A DNA stretch of 64,000 bases from Polytrichum commune (Eukaryota > Streptophyta > Polytrichopsida > Polytrichales > Polytrichaceae): NCBI GenBank assembly GCA_950295325.1, contig OX485809.1:25978001-26042000 (forward strand). The letters run 5' to 3'. Under the pieces are notes generated by a model that saw nothing but the letters and a program-made list of their open reading frames with translations, ran no database searches and was not told the DNA's origin. Numbering within the stretch: position 1 is the first letter of the stretch; each line of letters starts with the position of its first letter. A program made the translations under genes and the position numbers. Positions 9,555 to 21,116 of this stretch are shown here, one piece after another.

Positions 9555-11333
9555 GGTGCACATCAAATGCGGTATTCTACAAAATGAAACCATTTATACA
9601 ACTAATGCATTTTTACAACGCAACGTTATGCTAAAACTAAGACTTAACCCCTACTCACATGACACCATAACCTAAATTTCCCAAACAAGTTGAAATCATT
9701 GGTTTCTCTTTTGTTTGAGCAAGTTAGAAAAATAATACAATTGCGTGACATTTAACGATGTAATCGTTGACATTTAGACTTTACCAATGATGCCAAGAAC
9801 TCACACAATATGCAATGAATAAAAAATATAACCCCCGTCCCCCAACATGAAATTCGGAAATTTAGGATATTTGAATGTGTTTGCTAAATGTATACCTTCC
9901 CCAAGAGCATTTTCTCAGGGTTTGGAATTGCATGATCCTTATGTCGAAATGCTAACATGCTCAAGTTTTTAGTAAATCCCTTACATACTCACTTGAATGA
10001 ATCACATAGTCGCCAATAAACCATGGATCGTGATATATGTACTTCGAATGTGATATAAAAGTAAATCGGAGAACCACAACATCAAATGAAGCCCTTTGAC
10101 GCAATCATGTTGTTATTGAATGTTCCCTCCACGTATATTACATAATGGCGCAAGATAAAGTTCATGTTGTTTGTATGTGGAGGTAGCAGTGAACAACTAC
10201 GAATTTTTGTATTTAGGGTTTAGGGTTTAGGGTTTAGGAGTTAGGTTTATAACATATTAATCTATCCAATATTAACATATAACATTGACTTACTGGTGAG
10301 AATAGGTTTTTACTGGAAGGTAATAGAAAAGACGATCTTGATTATGTTTATTTGTTATTACGGACGTTTAAACGTGATATAGTGAATGGTCTTGTGTTTA
10401 TTCAAATAACATGAAATGTTGTGGATGTTATTAGGGGTAAGGGGTTCAACTTTGGATGTTTTGCTCACTTTAGGGAATCACATAGTCGCCAATAAACCAT
10501 GGTTCATGATGTATTTAATATATGGAATGTGATGCAAAAGTAAATAAGAGAAGCACAACATCAAATGAAGCCATTCACGCAATCATGTTCTTATTCATTG
10601 TTCCCTCCACATGTATTGGATAATGGAGAAAGATATAACAGATATTGTTTGCATAATATGAAGAAGAGTCTAATAGGAAGGTTATAGTAAATACAATCTT
10701 GATCATGTTAATATGTTATTTGGGACGTTTAAACATGATATACTAATTGGTTTTGTATTTTGTCAATACGTATTTCATGTTGTGGATGTTATAAGGGTTT
10801 AGGGTCCAACTTTGGATGTTTTGGTCACACACATTAGTAAACTTGAAGTGAACTTGAGGATGGATTGAAATAACATTAAAAGATTGAACCAAAAAGCGAC
10901 ATTGCTAGTTAGTATCCCCTTAACAACGTCCACATACGTTTATCATTGCCACACTTCCATGCGAGATAATAGAGCCGCAATGTTCTAGGGTTTAGGGTTT
11001 AGGGGAGACAAATAAATAATTTTATTCATCATGACAATGGCCTCAAGCCTTGGAAACTCTCTCATAATTGCAACCTCCAAATGGCCCCAATCCCACCTAA
11101 ATAGGTTTGCACTTGAAAGCATTGAATGGAGTTGTGGTTGGGTATACATATTGGTTAAAATATACCGTTGTGACACTTGAAAAAATTAATGTGGCCGCCA
11201 CCCTTCCTCCCAATGTCGTATGTCATATACACACAAAACCAAAAAAAGATTAAATATCATAGACTAAGACATATGACGGCTGGGGTATGAGAGGGGCATT
11301 GAAAGATGCGCATTTTCTACAATAAACAGAAAA
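9555..11333. repeat. Gene-free spacer between the two divergent genes of element I, with a tandem duplication
   Basis: No coding region. A block starting at about 10001 (atcacatagtcgccaataaacc) is repeated from about 10478 to 10835, both halves ending in a ttcaactttggatgtttt-like sequence. The first half carries four telomere-type TTTAGGG units at about 10213-10237. A second short telomeric stretch lies at about 10985-11004. The rest is AT-rich. Confidence 0.6.
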
Positions 11334-11475
11334 CGGGGAATTCTGTCAGGAGGTTTGAAATAAGAAGGCGGGAAAGGCATCCAATGAGGAAGTCGGGCAA
11401 GTGGAGGTGGATAGTATAAAGGGGCGCACCCCCCAAAAGTTGGTTCTTTTTTGCTCTTCTCCCACTCCTGAATTC
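11334..11475 (+). promoter_or_regulatory. Conserved core promoter with TATA box, gene 1 of element I
   Basis: TATAAAG at 11415-11421 within a block matched in inverted orientation at about 25560-25700 in element II: gggaattctgtcagnaggtttgaa, ggcgggaaaggnatccaa, tagTATAAAG and accccccaaa are shared. The DUF7869-type coding region lies downstream on the same strand. Conservation around the TATA box, against diverged flanks, supports a promoter. Confidence 0.65.
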
Positions 11476-11689
11476 GTAGAGAGAACTCTTAGTCGGAGCT
11501 GTACTTCGAGGTTCGTTCACGCTGTTGTTCATGAGGACCTATTCACAGCATGCAAGTCCGCAGTGAACTTTGCAATGAGATGAAATTCCACACACCTCTC
11601 AATATCCGCTGCATTATACGCCGCATTATACGCTGTATTATACGTCGGTCGACACTAGTGTTGGCGGGTTTCAGTCTGACCCTTGTGAG

Positions 11690-12169
11690 GTTTGGGTCGG
11701 TCGACCCAAACCCCTCCACTAGTGTGGGCGGGTTCTAGTCTGACCATTCTGAGGTTTGGGTCGATCGACCCAAACCCCTCCACTAGTGTGGGCGGGTTCT
11801 AGTCTCACCCTTGTGAGGTTTGGGTCGGTCGACCCAAACCCCTTCACTAGTGTTGGGGGGGGGGTCTAGCCTGACCCTTGTGAGGTTTGGGTCGATCGAC
11901 CCAAACCCCTTCACTAGTGTTGGGGGGGGGGTCTAGTCTGACCCTTGTGAGGTTTGGGTCGGTCGACCCAAACCCCTTCACTAGTGTTGGGGGGGGGGGT
12001 CTAGTCTGACCCTTCTGAGATTTGGGTCGGTCGACCCAAACCCCTACCCCACTATGGGCGTTTATCGTAAAACCTTTCAGAAGGTTTGGGTCGGTCGACC
12101 CAAACCCCTACCCCACTATGGGCGTTTATCGTAAAACCTTTCAGAAGGTTTGGGTCGGTCGACCCAAAC
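11690..12169. repeat. Eight palindromes in about 64-68-bp tandem units, leader of gene 1 (element I)
   Basis: Palindromes begin at 11690, 11754, 11818, 11885, 11952, 12020, 12084 and 12148. Centres are GT except AT at 11754 and 11885. Spacers are cccctncactagtgttggg-type units, then a taccccactatgggcg type. Poly-G runs in some units differ in length. Probably in the leader intron, since an acceptor TGTGTAG lies just before the ATG at 12984. Confidence 0.9.
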
Positions 12170-12267
12170 TTTTTCGCACATCGTGAACGAATTGTTAATG
12201 GCCCTTACCCAAGGTACTCAGAAGGTTTGGACGGACAGAGTAGGAACCTTATCCCATCATATGTAAT

Positions 12268-12790
12268 GTTTGGGTCGAGCGACCCAAACCTCATCCCAGT
12301 GTGGGTGGATTTACACTGTGAAAGTTTGGGTCGACCGACCCAAACCCTTTCCCAGTGTGGGTGGACTTACCCTGTGAAAGTTTGGGTCGACCGACCCAAA
12401 CCCCTTCCGAGTGTGGTGGGTTTACCCTGTGAAAGTTTGGGTCGGTCGACCCAAACCCCTTCCCAGTGTGGATGGATTTAGCCTGTGAAAGTTTGGGTCG
12501 ACCGACCCAAACCCCTATCCAGTGTGGGTGGATTAACCCCGTCAAAGATTGGGTCGGTCGACCCAACCCCTTCCCCAGTTTCGGAGGTTGTAGTTGACCA
12601 TGACAAGGATTGGGTCGGTCGACCCAAAATTTTCCCCACAGCGTGATGGAATTCTAAATGGCCCTCAACCCATCATTGTACAAGGTTTGAGTCGGTCGAC
12701 CGGAACCCGACCCTATCCCACGGGCAAGGTGTGGATGGCCCTCAATCCCTGGTGCCACAGGGTTTAGGTCGGCCGACCCAAACTCCCACC
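12268..12790. repeat. Second palindrome array (about 56-bp units) upstream of gene 1, element I
   Basis: Canonical copies start at 12268 (AG), 12324 (AC), 12380 (AC), 12435 (GT) and 12491 (AC). Copies at about 12547 and 12603 have lost an end base, and those near 12687 and 12768 are decayed. Spacers are cccagtgtgggtggattnaccctgtgaaa-like. The frequent alternation AC/GT is the same dinucleotide read on the two strands. Confidence 0.88.
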
Positions 12791-12983
12791 CAAAATATTT
12801 TGTGGAACATTTTGTGGACTGGCACATAGTATTGGGAGCTCACATTGCATTTGTGTTGCAAATGTCTTGATCCTCAGTGTCCCCATTTATCGTGATGTTT
12901 TGCATTTTCCAATATTTGATTTTTTTGGACCCTTACGTTGTGTCCATGTTTGTTGAGGTTTCATGTGCATTTGTGTAGGCGCA

Positions 12984-15900
12984 ATGGAGGGAGTTGGTGG
13001 AAGAGGGGATTCCTTCTCTGAAGACATGGGCAACACCCAATCTCTGTCTGGGGATGAGCTAGACATTGTCGGGGAGGATAGTTTTGATGACAGTGCAGAT
13101 GAAGGTCATTTGGGGAGTCCTTCGCCATCTGACCCTTTTTGCCCCATTGTGGAATGTGCGGGGCTTTCACGAGCTTCATGGGTGAATTTGGATGTGGTAC
13201 TTGTTAATGACAGTGGAGTTGCTGTGGCGGAGGGTATTTGTCGTAACACACATCCACAAGATTGCATTGATGAACACTCCCTTGGCACCGAGGACGTTGG
13301 AGTTATTATATTAGAATCACTTGTACATTCGGAAGTCAATCCAACTCATAGGTTCTCGTTGCGAAGGTGGCCGTTGAGGAATGTGACAATTGAGGGGGTT
13401 AGTTTGCGCGACCATGAGCGACGACACGTCCAAATCCAACAGGAGCTCCAAGCAAACATTCGGCCACGCAAAGGCCTTCGGAAGTACGAAACATTGACAC
13501 GTCCTACTCCGTCTGCAAATAAGTGTAAACGTCAAAGGTTGCTCTGTGAGGAGTCTATTAGAGAAGTTGCTACGAAGGATTGTTGTGTACATCGTTGTTG
13601 CCAATTGTTCCCAAGAGATAAATTGAAGGCCATCCGTGAAGAAATGTGGCTTGGAGATTTCCGTCTAAGATCCACCAAAAAACTTGATGTCCATAGGGCG
13701 ATACATGTGAACGGAGCAGGTCGCAAGGTCATCACCCTTGAGAGCATAGACGTGTGTTGTACGGCATGGTACACCATTCACGGTGTGTCGAAAGCGGAAT
13801 TTTATAGACAAGCCGCGTATGCCAATGAAGGCCGCCGTGCCCGTCACCATGGGAACACGGGCTTAAAGAAACCAAGAGAAGCAACGAGACAAGCAACAAC
13901 CACTCTGGCAACCATCATTGTCCCCCTTGCCGATGCAATGCCGCACAAAACACGGACACTCGCAACCGGTGAAAAGGTTGTGGAGAAGGTTCTTCCTACA
14001 GGCACGAAATGGAAAGACATATTGTTGGACGTAAACGCAGTTGGCGAGAAGGCCGGGTTGGACCCTATTTCGTTGTCGAAACTGAGTGCTATCAAAAAAT
14101 CTCACTTTAGCGAATACATCACAAAAAGACGAGGCGACAAATTTGCCCGTTGTTCCAAATGCGAGAAGTTGAAACGCCTTCGAGATGCACACACGATGGG
14201 GACAGAGTCCTATGCCGCACATCAAATGAACTATTTCAAGCATGTGAACATGCAAGAGGCACACCGTAATGATTACTACACAAATAGAGCTTTGTCCATC
14301 TCCAGGCCTTTGGAAGTCCTTACAATCATCCATGACAAAATGGACCATGCCAAAACAGCCTCACCATGTTTTGCAAATCGAATAAAAGCCACGGACGGCC
14401 TTTTTAAGCTTCCTGTTTCGGTTACAGGTGATTTTGATAACAATTGCATTGCATTACCTAAACACAAATTTGTGCGTTTAGGTTTGTACTTGGGGCCATA
14501 CATGTACACCATGTGAATTTTTTGGTGTTATAGTTGAATATTAAACCATTGGGTTGCCTTTGCAGGAATGATTGCACATGGGCATGGAGATGTCAAGTAT
14601 GCTCATTATGCTCTTGATTTGTATCCGGGGGATTCAAACCACACGATAGGGTCATTTGCAAAGCTTTTACGTGATTTGGAGAAACCGCCGTCCTATTCAT
14701 CAAGATTGCTATTTGAAAACTCGGGATCAACACCTCTATATGAAGCGGTCTTGGATGGAAGAGATGTATGCGTGCACTCATTGCCGGAGCCACCAAGTGA
14801 AGATGTGATTGCCAAGAATTTGCCCCCAACTCTGCGTGTCCAATTGGACAATTGTGCGAAGAACAATAAAAGTAGATATGTTTTTGCATATTGGTCGTTG
14901 TTGGTTGCGAAAGGCATTTTCAAGGAGGTTTTTGTGTCCTTTCTATTGGTAGGCCACACGCACGATGATATTGATGCGTCCTTTGGGCGGTGGAGCATGA
15001 AGTTGCGCGAGGAGGATTTTCCAACAATCCCATTGTTGATGAAGTCGTACATGGATTTGGAGAACATTCCCGTCATCCCACATATGATTGAGGAGGTTCC
15101 AGACTTCAAGGCATTTATAGAACCGTATATTCGAAGCGGAGCTCACCGATTGATCGGGCATACGAAGGCACAACAATTTCGGTTCTACATGCGTGACGAT
15201 GGTGTCCCCGCCATGCAATACAAGTTGTTGTGCACATCACAAGACTGGAGCCCGCCGGAGGGTCTCCTTGTATGGCGTGTTGATGGGGAAGGAAGGACGA
15301 TGTTGCCTGACGGAGAGCCTAAGCCTTGCAAACCAATACCCATGAAGAATTTGGAGGACATTTGTAAAGGCATATCAGGCTTCATACAATATTGGGAGAG
15401 TTTGAGGGTAGCGGATGTTGGTGGATCGTGTTGGCTTCGTTACGGAAGTTGGATACAATATTGGACACGTGTTCGTGGCGCTTTGGCAAACCTTCATGAA
15501 GATACACCCCTTACTTTAAGGCATGGGTTTTGGCCACAAACACGTGTCAATGTACAAGCTTCGGAGGCTAGTCTTTTGGGAAATGGAGAGGTTCGAGAGG
15601 AGTTTGATGTGGACGACCATTACGTGGGGCCTGCTAGTAGTCGTCCGCCACCATCTTTCCGCATTGCAGTGGATTGTCATGAAGGTTATATGCTCATTTT
15701 GCGTCTTGGAGATGAGACATATGCAAAGCCAGTGTGGGTGGCAAGAGCTTTGTCCAAACCAAATTTTGTAACTTCCAGCCCTCATTTTCGACAAATACAA
15801 GTAGAGTACTACCGACCGACATCACGGAATGAAGATGTTGTTCGGCATTATACAGGCTGGGATACAAACCCTAACTTTCGGTGGAAGGTGGATTCTGAGC

Positions 15901-16052
15901 ATGGTCCATCTTGGATAGATACAGATTCCATATTCATAGCATGGAAACCACGGAAAAATCATAGTGGATCGGTGTCCATCCCTCAAAAGTACATAACTTT
16001 TGCAAAAGACAACCTTGCTCGGATCGCAGAAGAAGCAACCCACGTTAAATGA
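12984..16052 (+). CDS. Gene 1 of element I: DUF7869-type protein, probable DDE-like transposase (intact)
   Basis: Two exons, 12984-14427 and 14566-16052, with a 138-bp phase-1 GT-AG intron; about 976 residues. The ATG at 12984 follows a TGTGTAG acceptor, and the matching ATG in copy II is in the same place; an in-frame ATG at 12963 lies before that acceptor. Features in order: acidic N-terminus; cysteine cluster DCCVHRCC (near 13576); basic HGNTGLKKPREATRQA region; CSKCEKLKRL; then three acidic motifs HDKMDHAKT (14330), LDNCAKNNKSRY (14845) and GHTHDDIDASFG (14951). This is the pattern of DUF7869 proteins and fits an RNase-H-like D-D-D site. The C-terminus has a small beta-rich WVARALSKPNF...YYRP region. 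Position beside the terminal repeat supports a transposase role; that role is inference. Confidence 0.75.
14428..14565 (+). other. Intron of gene 1 (element I)
   Basis: Donor ACAG|GTGATT, acceptor TTTGCAG|GAATG. Joining restores the reading V-T-G-M-I-A-H-G-H, which is continuous and intron-free in the related gene at 51585-51605 (I-A-G-M-I-A-H-G-H). Copy II has the corresponding intron at 23108-23241. Confidence 0.85.
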
Positions 16053-16555
16053 GAAGTTGGTAGGATTGTGTTAGCATGATTATAGTGTAATATGTAATTC
16101 GACGAATATATATTACTCATATGTGTGCTCCTCAAACTTGGGGCAAAGTTTGGGTAGAACTTGCGAATGCTATATTGTTTGGGGTTGGATGAATATTCAT
16201 TTACTATATTTCAATACAAATGTGAAGTTCATTTTTTTATTAAGTTTGGGACTAAATTGTCCATTGAAGAAAAATGCATTTATTGCATGCACTTTGTATG
16301 TTGCAATGTCTATATTTTATTGACCATGCTAATAATATAAACCATTTTATATGTTTATTGGATGAAACTAGTTTGGAGTGCTCTACCCAAAGTGTTTTTG
16401 TTGATGAAGTTGGTGTTGAGTGCTCTACCATATGTGCTTATGTCCACACATAATAGATTTGGGATATTAGAACATATAATATATTTGAGATTGTTCGCAA
16501 TATAGTTTCGGAACACGGAATGTTGTTTGATCCATATATTAATTTGAGACTAGAG

Positions 16556-16583
16556 AAAGTCTCAATTTAACGAATATAGTGTT
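16556..16583. repeat. Right terminal inverted repeat of element I
   Basis: 28 bp identical to 37872-37899 and to the reverse complement of 21089-21116. Read inward it begins AACACTATATTCG. The sequence immediately outside is CAAA; the left end is off-window, so the target duplication cannot be checked here. Confidence 0.8.
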
Positions 16584-16781
16584 CAAAGTTTAAGCTCGTC
16601 CACGTCCAAAAACATTGAATTGAAAGGCGAAAAAATCTCAACCCGTCCCGAAACCGGTAATATCTATACAAGTTAAGTCTCCCTCAAGTTGGTACAAAAT
16701 TAGGAAAAAAGAACAGAAAAAAACGAGGATGTCGACATGTGACCACGGACATGTTAGGGACCTTGTGAAGAATCACCACTG

Positions 16782-16992
16782 CCCACGGGTGTTCACCCGT
16801 GGGACTCTCCACCTGGTGAGTGCAAAGGCCCACGGGTGTTCACCCGTGGGCCTCTCCACCTTGTGGGTGCAAAAGCCCACGGGTGAACACCCGTGGGCAC
16901 ATTCAACCGGATGGGGGGAGAGGCCCACGGGTGTTCACCCGTGGGCCTCTCCACCTTGTGGGTGCAAAAGCCCACGGGTGTTCACCCGTGGG
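16782..16992. repeat. Five copies of the second-type palindrome (CCCACGGGTG NN CACCCGTGGG)
   Basis: Copies at 16782, 16829, 16924 and 16971 (centre TT) and 16876 (centre AA), spaced 47-48 bp. Arms are 10 bp with a 2-bp centre, the same design as the GTTTGGGTCG palindrome. The spacer contains ctctccaccttgtgggtgcaaaag. The array lies outside element I, 200 bp past its terminus. Confidence 0.92.
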
Positions 16993-18060
16993 CACTTCAA
17001 ATATCCACTTTCAGATAACCGCGTTCACACTAACAGAAAAATTGGGATTTATGTAATGGACACTCACCAGGGTTCTTTGGGGGGACCATGTCAAAATTCT
17101 TTCAATACGAATGTGGTTTCCTGCACAAAACAAAACACAAGAGCATTTGTTTCAAACTATGCCTACATGTGCAATACATTCATACTCTCAAACATCTCAA
17201 TAGGTAAATTCTGCCCTCACATTCTTCTTGCATTCTGGTCTCACATTTTTATGAACATAACCTCTTGTCATTCATCTTGCATTCTGATTTGAGCATTTTT
17301 CTCACATTTCAATCAACTCTTCACACCCAAGCATCACACAACTCACATGCAAATCTCTAGTATTTCTGGGTTTGAAATTCTTCAAGCAATTCAAACCCTA
17401 GTGCACCAGAAATTTGAAATGCAAGCAAGAGGAAGAATGCAAGCAAGAGGAAGAATGCATGCAAGAGGAGGAATGCATGCAAGAGGAAGAATGCAAGCAA
17501 GAGGAAGAATGAAATTGAAAGAGAAAGCAAAAGAATGAAAGAGAGTGCAAAACATTGAAAGAGTTCAGAAACTTACAAGCTTGTGGGTTCTCAATTCTTC
17601 ATGATTGGAACTTCCCTCCACTTGCTTCAAGGTCGCCTTCCTCTTCTCCACATCTCACCTCTACCACATGCTGGATTGAGCAAGAAACAACTATGCTCAC
17701 CAAGAAACTATCACATATTCCAAGAAAATGCACACTGAATCTATTCCAGGGTTTTCTTGAGAAGAGAATCAAGACAAGGAGTACAATAATTGAATGAAGA
17801 GAAGAGAATGAAGAGAATGAAGAGAAGCAAAGCAAGTTCAGAATTGTGGGAGAAGAGTTTTGCAAGAGCATTCCAGAAAAGTTGAGAGTGGTGAAGGAAA
17901 GAGAGAAAGAATTGGGAGAGGAGAATGAGAGAGAGGGAGAGAGAGGGAGAGAGAGGGTGCGAAATGTTGCCATAATGACGAGCGGGTGGAAGTCGCATGA
18001 CACATAATGCCTCATTAGTACGAAGGGACATGATGGAGGAAATCTCGGGACGCGAAGAGA
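16993..18060 (-). other. Orphan leader-like region, minus strand, possibly the 5' end of a lost second-type element gene
   Basis: Read on minus the region is pyrimidine-rich (tctctccctctctctccc near 17930), then ends in a candidate donor G|TAAGTTTCTG at about 17570-17580, with the second-type palindromes further downstream. This is the same order as the leader and leader intron of gene 2 in elements I and II. No coding exon follows because element I begins at 16583. A run of imperfect 18-bp units (atgcaagcaagaggaaga) lies at about 17418-17510. I see no convincing protein. Confidence 0.35.
17418..17510. repeat. 18-bp tandem repeat, about five units
   Basis: Units of aatgcaagcaagaggaag with small variants (catgcaagaggagg) in direct succession; the open frame across it (QARGRM repeats) is a consequence of the repeat. 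Confidence 0.85.
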
Positions 18061-18139
18061 TATGCGATTTGGCGGCTAAAGTACGTTTTGAGGAGGGATG
18101 GGCGGTATGATGGTATTAGGACGTAGCGATAAAAAATTA

Positions 18140-18660
18140 TTGGTACTTTGTAAGGTTCGCCCTATTGGTATGATAATTATTAGTACTTAGTAAGATATCT
18201 AAGTATTAGTGAGATAATTATTAGTACTTAGTAAGATATCTAAGTATTAGTAAGACAATTATTAGTAATTAGTAAGATAACTGCATATTAGTAAGATAAT
18301 TATCAGTACTTAGTAAGATAACTCATATTAGTAAGTTCATTATTAGTACTTATTAAGATAACTCATATTAGTATGATTGATATTATTTTTATTGTTAGTA
18401 AATTGTCATATTCACTCTATTGTTAATATTAGTAATATTAGTAAAAATGATTTATAGTGATTAATAGTAATTACCAGTAATAGTAACTAATAGTAACTAA
18501 TAGTGACTAGTAGTGAATAATAGTGAATGCTAGTGCTTCATAGGTCATTATAGTCATTAATAATGTTTAATAGTGATTAATAATTATGAATTACTAATGG
18601 CTGACTAGTAGTGATTTATAGTAATAATAATAATCACTTTCAATCGATAAATGGTAATAG
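18140..18660. repeat. AT-rich degenerate repeats (ttagtacttagtaagata type)
   Basis: Imperfect units of about 40 bp built from attattagtacttagtaagatatctaag run from about 18165 to 18390, then grade into tagtaatagtaacta-type simple sequence to about 18660. No coding content. Confidence 0.75.
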
Positions 18661-20040
18661 TATTGATAATGCTTAAAATAGGTTCATATTATAACATAGA
18701 TTCCATACTTTAACATTCTAGTCTGTAACATAGATTCCTATTATAACATACCAAAGTCAATTGCACATTCTCATAATATGCGTGTAAGATGCTCAATCGC
18801 GCTTGACATCAAGCATAGCTATGATTTCCAATTCCTTATTGATGAAGTCGTGAGCATCCATAATAGGCCCACTTTCACCATAGCCCATGAACTCAAGTTC
18901 GATTGTTCTCTTGTTTTCTCTTGGACTATGAACCATTAGAGTTCCAAGAATTCAAAATTTTAAATATAACATATATTATGGCAACGAAAATAATGGCATG
19001 ACATAAGAAGCGGCCATGGATACTTATAAAGCATCAAAGTTGCTGGCCATTAGAAATCATCACACATAATACTTGCCGCGCATAATGGGTACATGCCCAC
19101 CTCCCATACCCAATAAACCCTACTGGATAGGTAAATACTACTAGGAATGAACATAAATCGTTTAACATAAAAAAAAAAATTAGGCAATTTTAGCATAAAT
19201 CTCTTTGTGGCTTTGCCCTCACCCCCATGCATTGAGAATCACTTCATAACTTGGTTTTAAAGTCATTCTCCTAGCGTTTATTCTTGTAATTGTATCTTAA
19301 GTTATATTATTACTAGATTCATTATGTGCTCTTCATTGGCTAAGATTTTTGACGTTCATAGTCGACATCTAATATGAACACACATGCTTGCGATAACACA
19401 AATTCAAGAATGACCTTCTCAAAGGCACTAGAGTTATCATTTATCCCACTCAAAGTTTTGGGTGGGGGTTGGTTGTTTTGCATGCAACACATATGGACTT
19501 AGCCAAAATTAGCGGTCAACTAAAGAGAAAGGACTTTGGAAACTAACATATTGAAGTACAAGGTGATATGCAAGGCCGCGGGAGACATCGGAATCGAAAT
19601 CATATTGAGAGGATGACAAAGGAGGTGGCCAACGAGTGGGCCACATCAAGCACCACATGAATCTCGAGCAATATTGAGATTGCATCTCCATAACCATACC
19701 TCATCGATTAAAGGGAATTCTAAATGATGGCATAAGATTTACGGAAATGAGAACTTGAATAGGAAATGGGTCAAACACTTCAATGAATGAATTCATGTAA
19801 ATCATGTGTACTCTATGAATTGAATGGTTTGTGGAATCTCGTAAAGATACTTTAGCGAGGAGTAGGTTAGGAATACATAAAGTCTTGAGACTCTTTCAAA
19901 TTGAAATATTGAAATATAATTGAATAGAGGAAGAATAATACGTAGGTCATTCAATCCATGAAAGAGATAAAAATAACTCCATAAGTTATTAGAGATGAGA
20001 ATGATTTACATGCATGAACACTTAGCTTTGACATTAATGT
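18661..20040. other. Gene-free interval between elements I and II
   Basis: AT-rich sequence with no open frame of recognisable content, no palindromes of either type and no clear repeat ends. I see nothing to annotate. Confidence 0.5.
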
Positions 20041-20286
20041 CTTAGGGACTCGGGGGGGGGGGGGGGCACTGGCGAAAAACGTAGGAACTACGTGCGATAA
20101 AATATAGGGTCTTGTATAAAAATTTGGCGTAAAATTTGTAAAATTATTAGATGTAGTATAGGGTGCTTTGGGATTGTGAAACATGATTATATGTAATATA
20201 GCATTTGACAAAACATGATTAAATTACCTAAGTGGTACATATAAAATAGCATGGACAAAAAGCGATAGTTTCAAAAATTAAATACT

Positions 20287-20583
20287 TTGCCACCAAAATA
20301 TGGCATGTTCTATATAGGAAGGGTTCAAAAGATAAGGGTGAAGGTTGGTACTAAGTGGGGCAATTGTTGGCAACCCATTGACTTGATGAAACGTGCAGTC
20401 CAGAACGGAAATAGAGAGACGCTCTTCCCAACTACTATGGCTTACCTCCATTGGTTAAAAAAACAGCTGGGTCTCAACAAATATAAGTATGTTGAGAGTG
20501 ATTGTGTGTGGGTTGATGTGGATGCTATTCTCTCAACAGTGTCTCTAGTAACAATGAATCAACTAGCAAAATCTACACCTTAG
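20287..20583 (+). CDS. Unrecognised 98-codon open frame downstream of a poly-G tract
   Basis: Encodes a plausible globular stretch (WQPIDLMKRAVQNGNRETLF ... YVESDCVWVDVDAILSTV). It follows a G run at about 20051-20066 preceded by CTC, like the CTCGGGGGG end of the MITE at 39172, which also carries a short frame containing DPIDLMD. I do not recognise the family. It may be a fragment of a captured gene inside a decayed small element, or chance. Confidence 0.25.
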   Translation: MPPKYGMFYIGRVQKIRVKVGTKWGNCWQPIDLMKRAVQNGNRETLFPTTMAYLHWLKKQLGLNKYKYVESDCVWVDVDAILSTVSLVTMNQLAKSTP

Positions 20584-21088
20584 ATGAGGTAGATGCAAAC
20601 TCATTGAGTGAGTTCATTTCAAATAAAAAATAAAACCTGCTAAATTTGTACTATCTCACACATGTGGAGATATAATTTGGAGAAAGGGCTGAATGATCAT
20701 TAGTATACCTTGAAATCTGTAGTAGCCATTTCAGTTCGATTACCCTCATATCTCCCACATGTGTAAATGGTAGCCTAGCTAGTTTAGGTGGATTTTGCTT
20801 GCATGGCGTGGGATTTTCTACCAATGTGTAGGATTGGAAGATCAAGGCATCAATTGTAGGGCTTCTGCAAACCTTGTAAATGTGACTTTGAGACACATGT
20901 GGCTGGCCTGTTCTTTAAGACCTCAAGGTTTCTAACTGTGTTATCCAACACAACTTTCATTCGTTGGCTCGTGTTGCTTAATGACATGTAATTGCAATCT
21001 TTTGTTGTTATTGTTTAGTGTTTTGCTTTGCCCGGACTTCAGTGTGACCCTGAACCCTAAACCCTAGTAAATGTTTGTTTCTCTTACT

Positions 21089-21116
21089 AACACTATATTC
21101 GTTAAATTGAGACTTT
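21089..21116. repeat. Left terminal inverted repeat of element II
   Basis: Begins AACACTATATTCG and is the exact reverse complement of 37872-37899. Preceded by TACT (21085-21088), which recurs at 37900-37903. Confidence 0.8.

Larger units (their letters stand above)
1..16583. mobile_element. Element I: two-gene DNA transposon, left end outside the window
   Basis: The segment has the same organisation as element II (21089-37899) but is inverted: gene 2 (ParB/methyltransferase/HAD-like) on minus at the left and gene 1 (DUF7869-type) on plus at the right, transcribed away from each other. The right end at 16556-16583 is identical to the 28-bp terminal repeat of element II. The 530 bp between the gene 1 stop codon and the terminus match the corresponding part of element II. 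The left terminus would lie beyond base 1, because gene 2 still lacks its HAD exon here. A solo LTR (554-2827) and a 531-bp MITE (9021-9551) are nested in it. Gene 1 of this copy is open throughout, so this copy could supply the transposase. Confidence 0.7.

Noticed and set aside
10205-10240. Telomere end or chromosome-fusion site from TTTAGGG units
   Set aside because: Only a few units at each place (also 10985, 21050, 27252, 38990, 46515), inside repeats; consistent with short interstitial telomere-type sequence.
12086-12566. Open frames full of VWVGRPK, FGSTDPN and LGRSTQT repeats (also 4235-4513, 24834-25418, 31703-32061)
   Set aside because: These are the three forward readings of the palindrome on either strand. 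They arise because the repeat lacks stop codons, not because a repeat protein is encoded.
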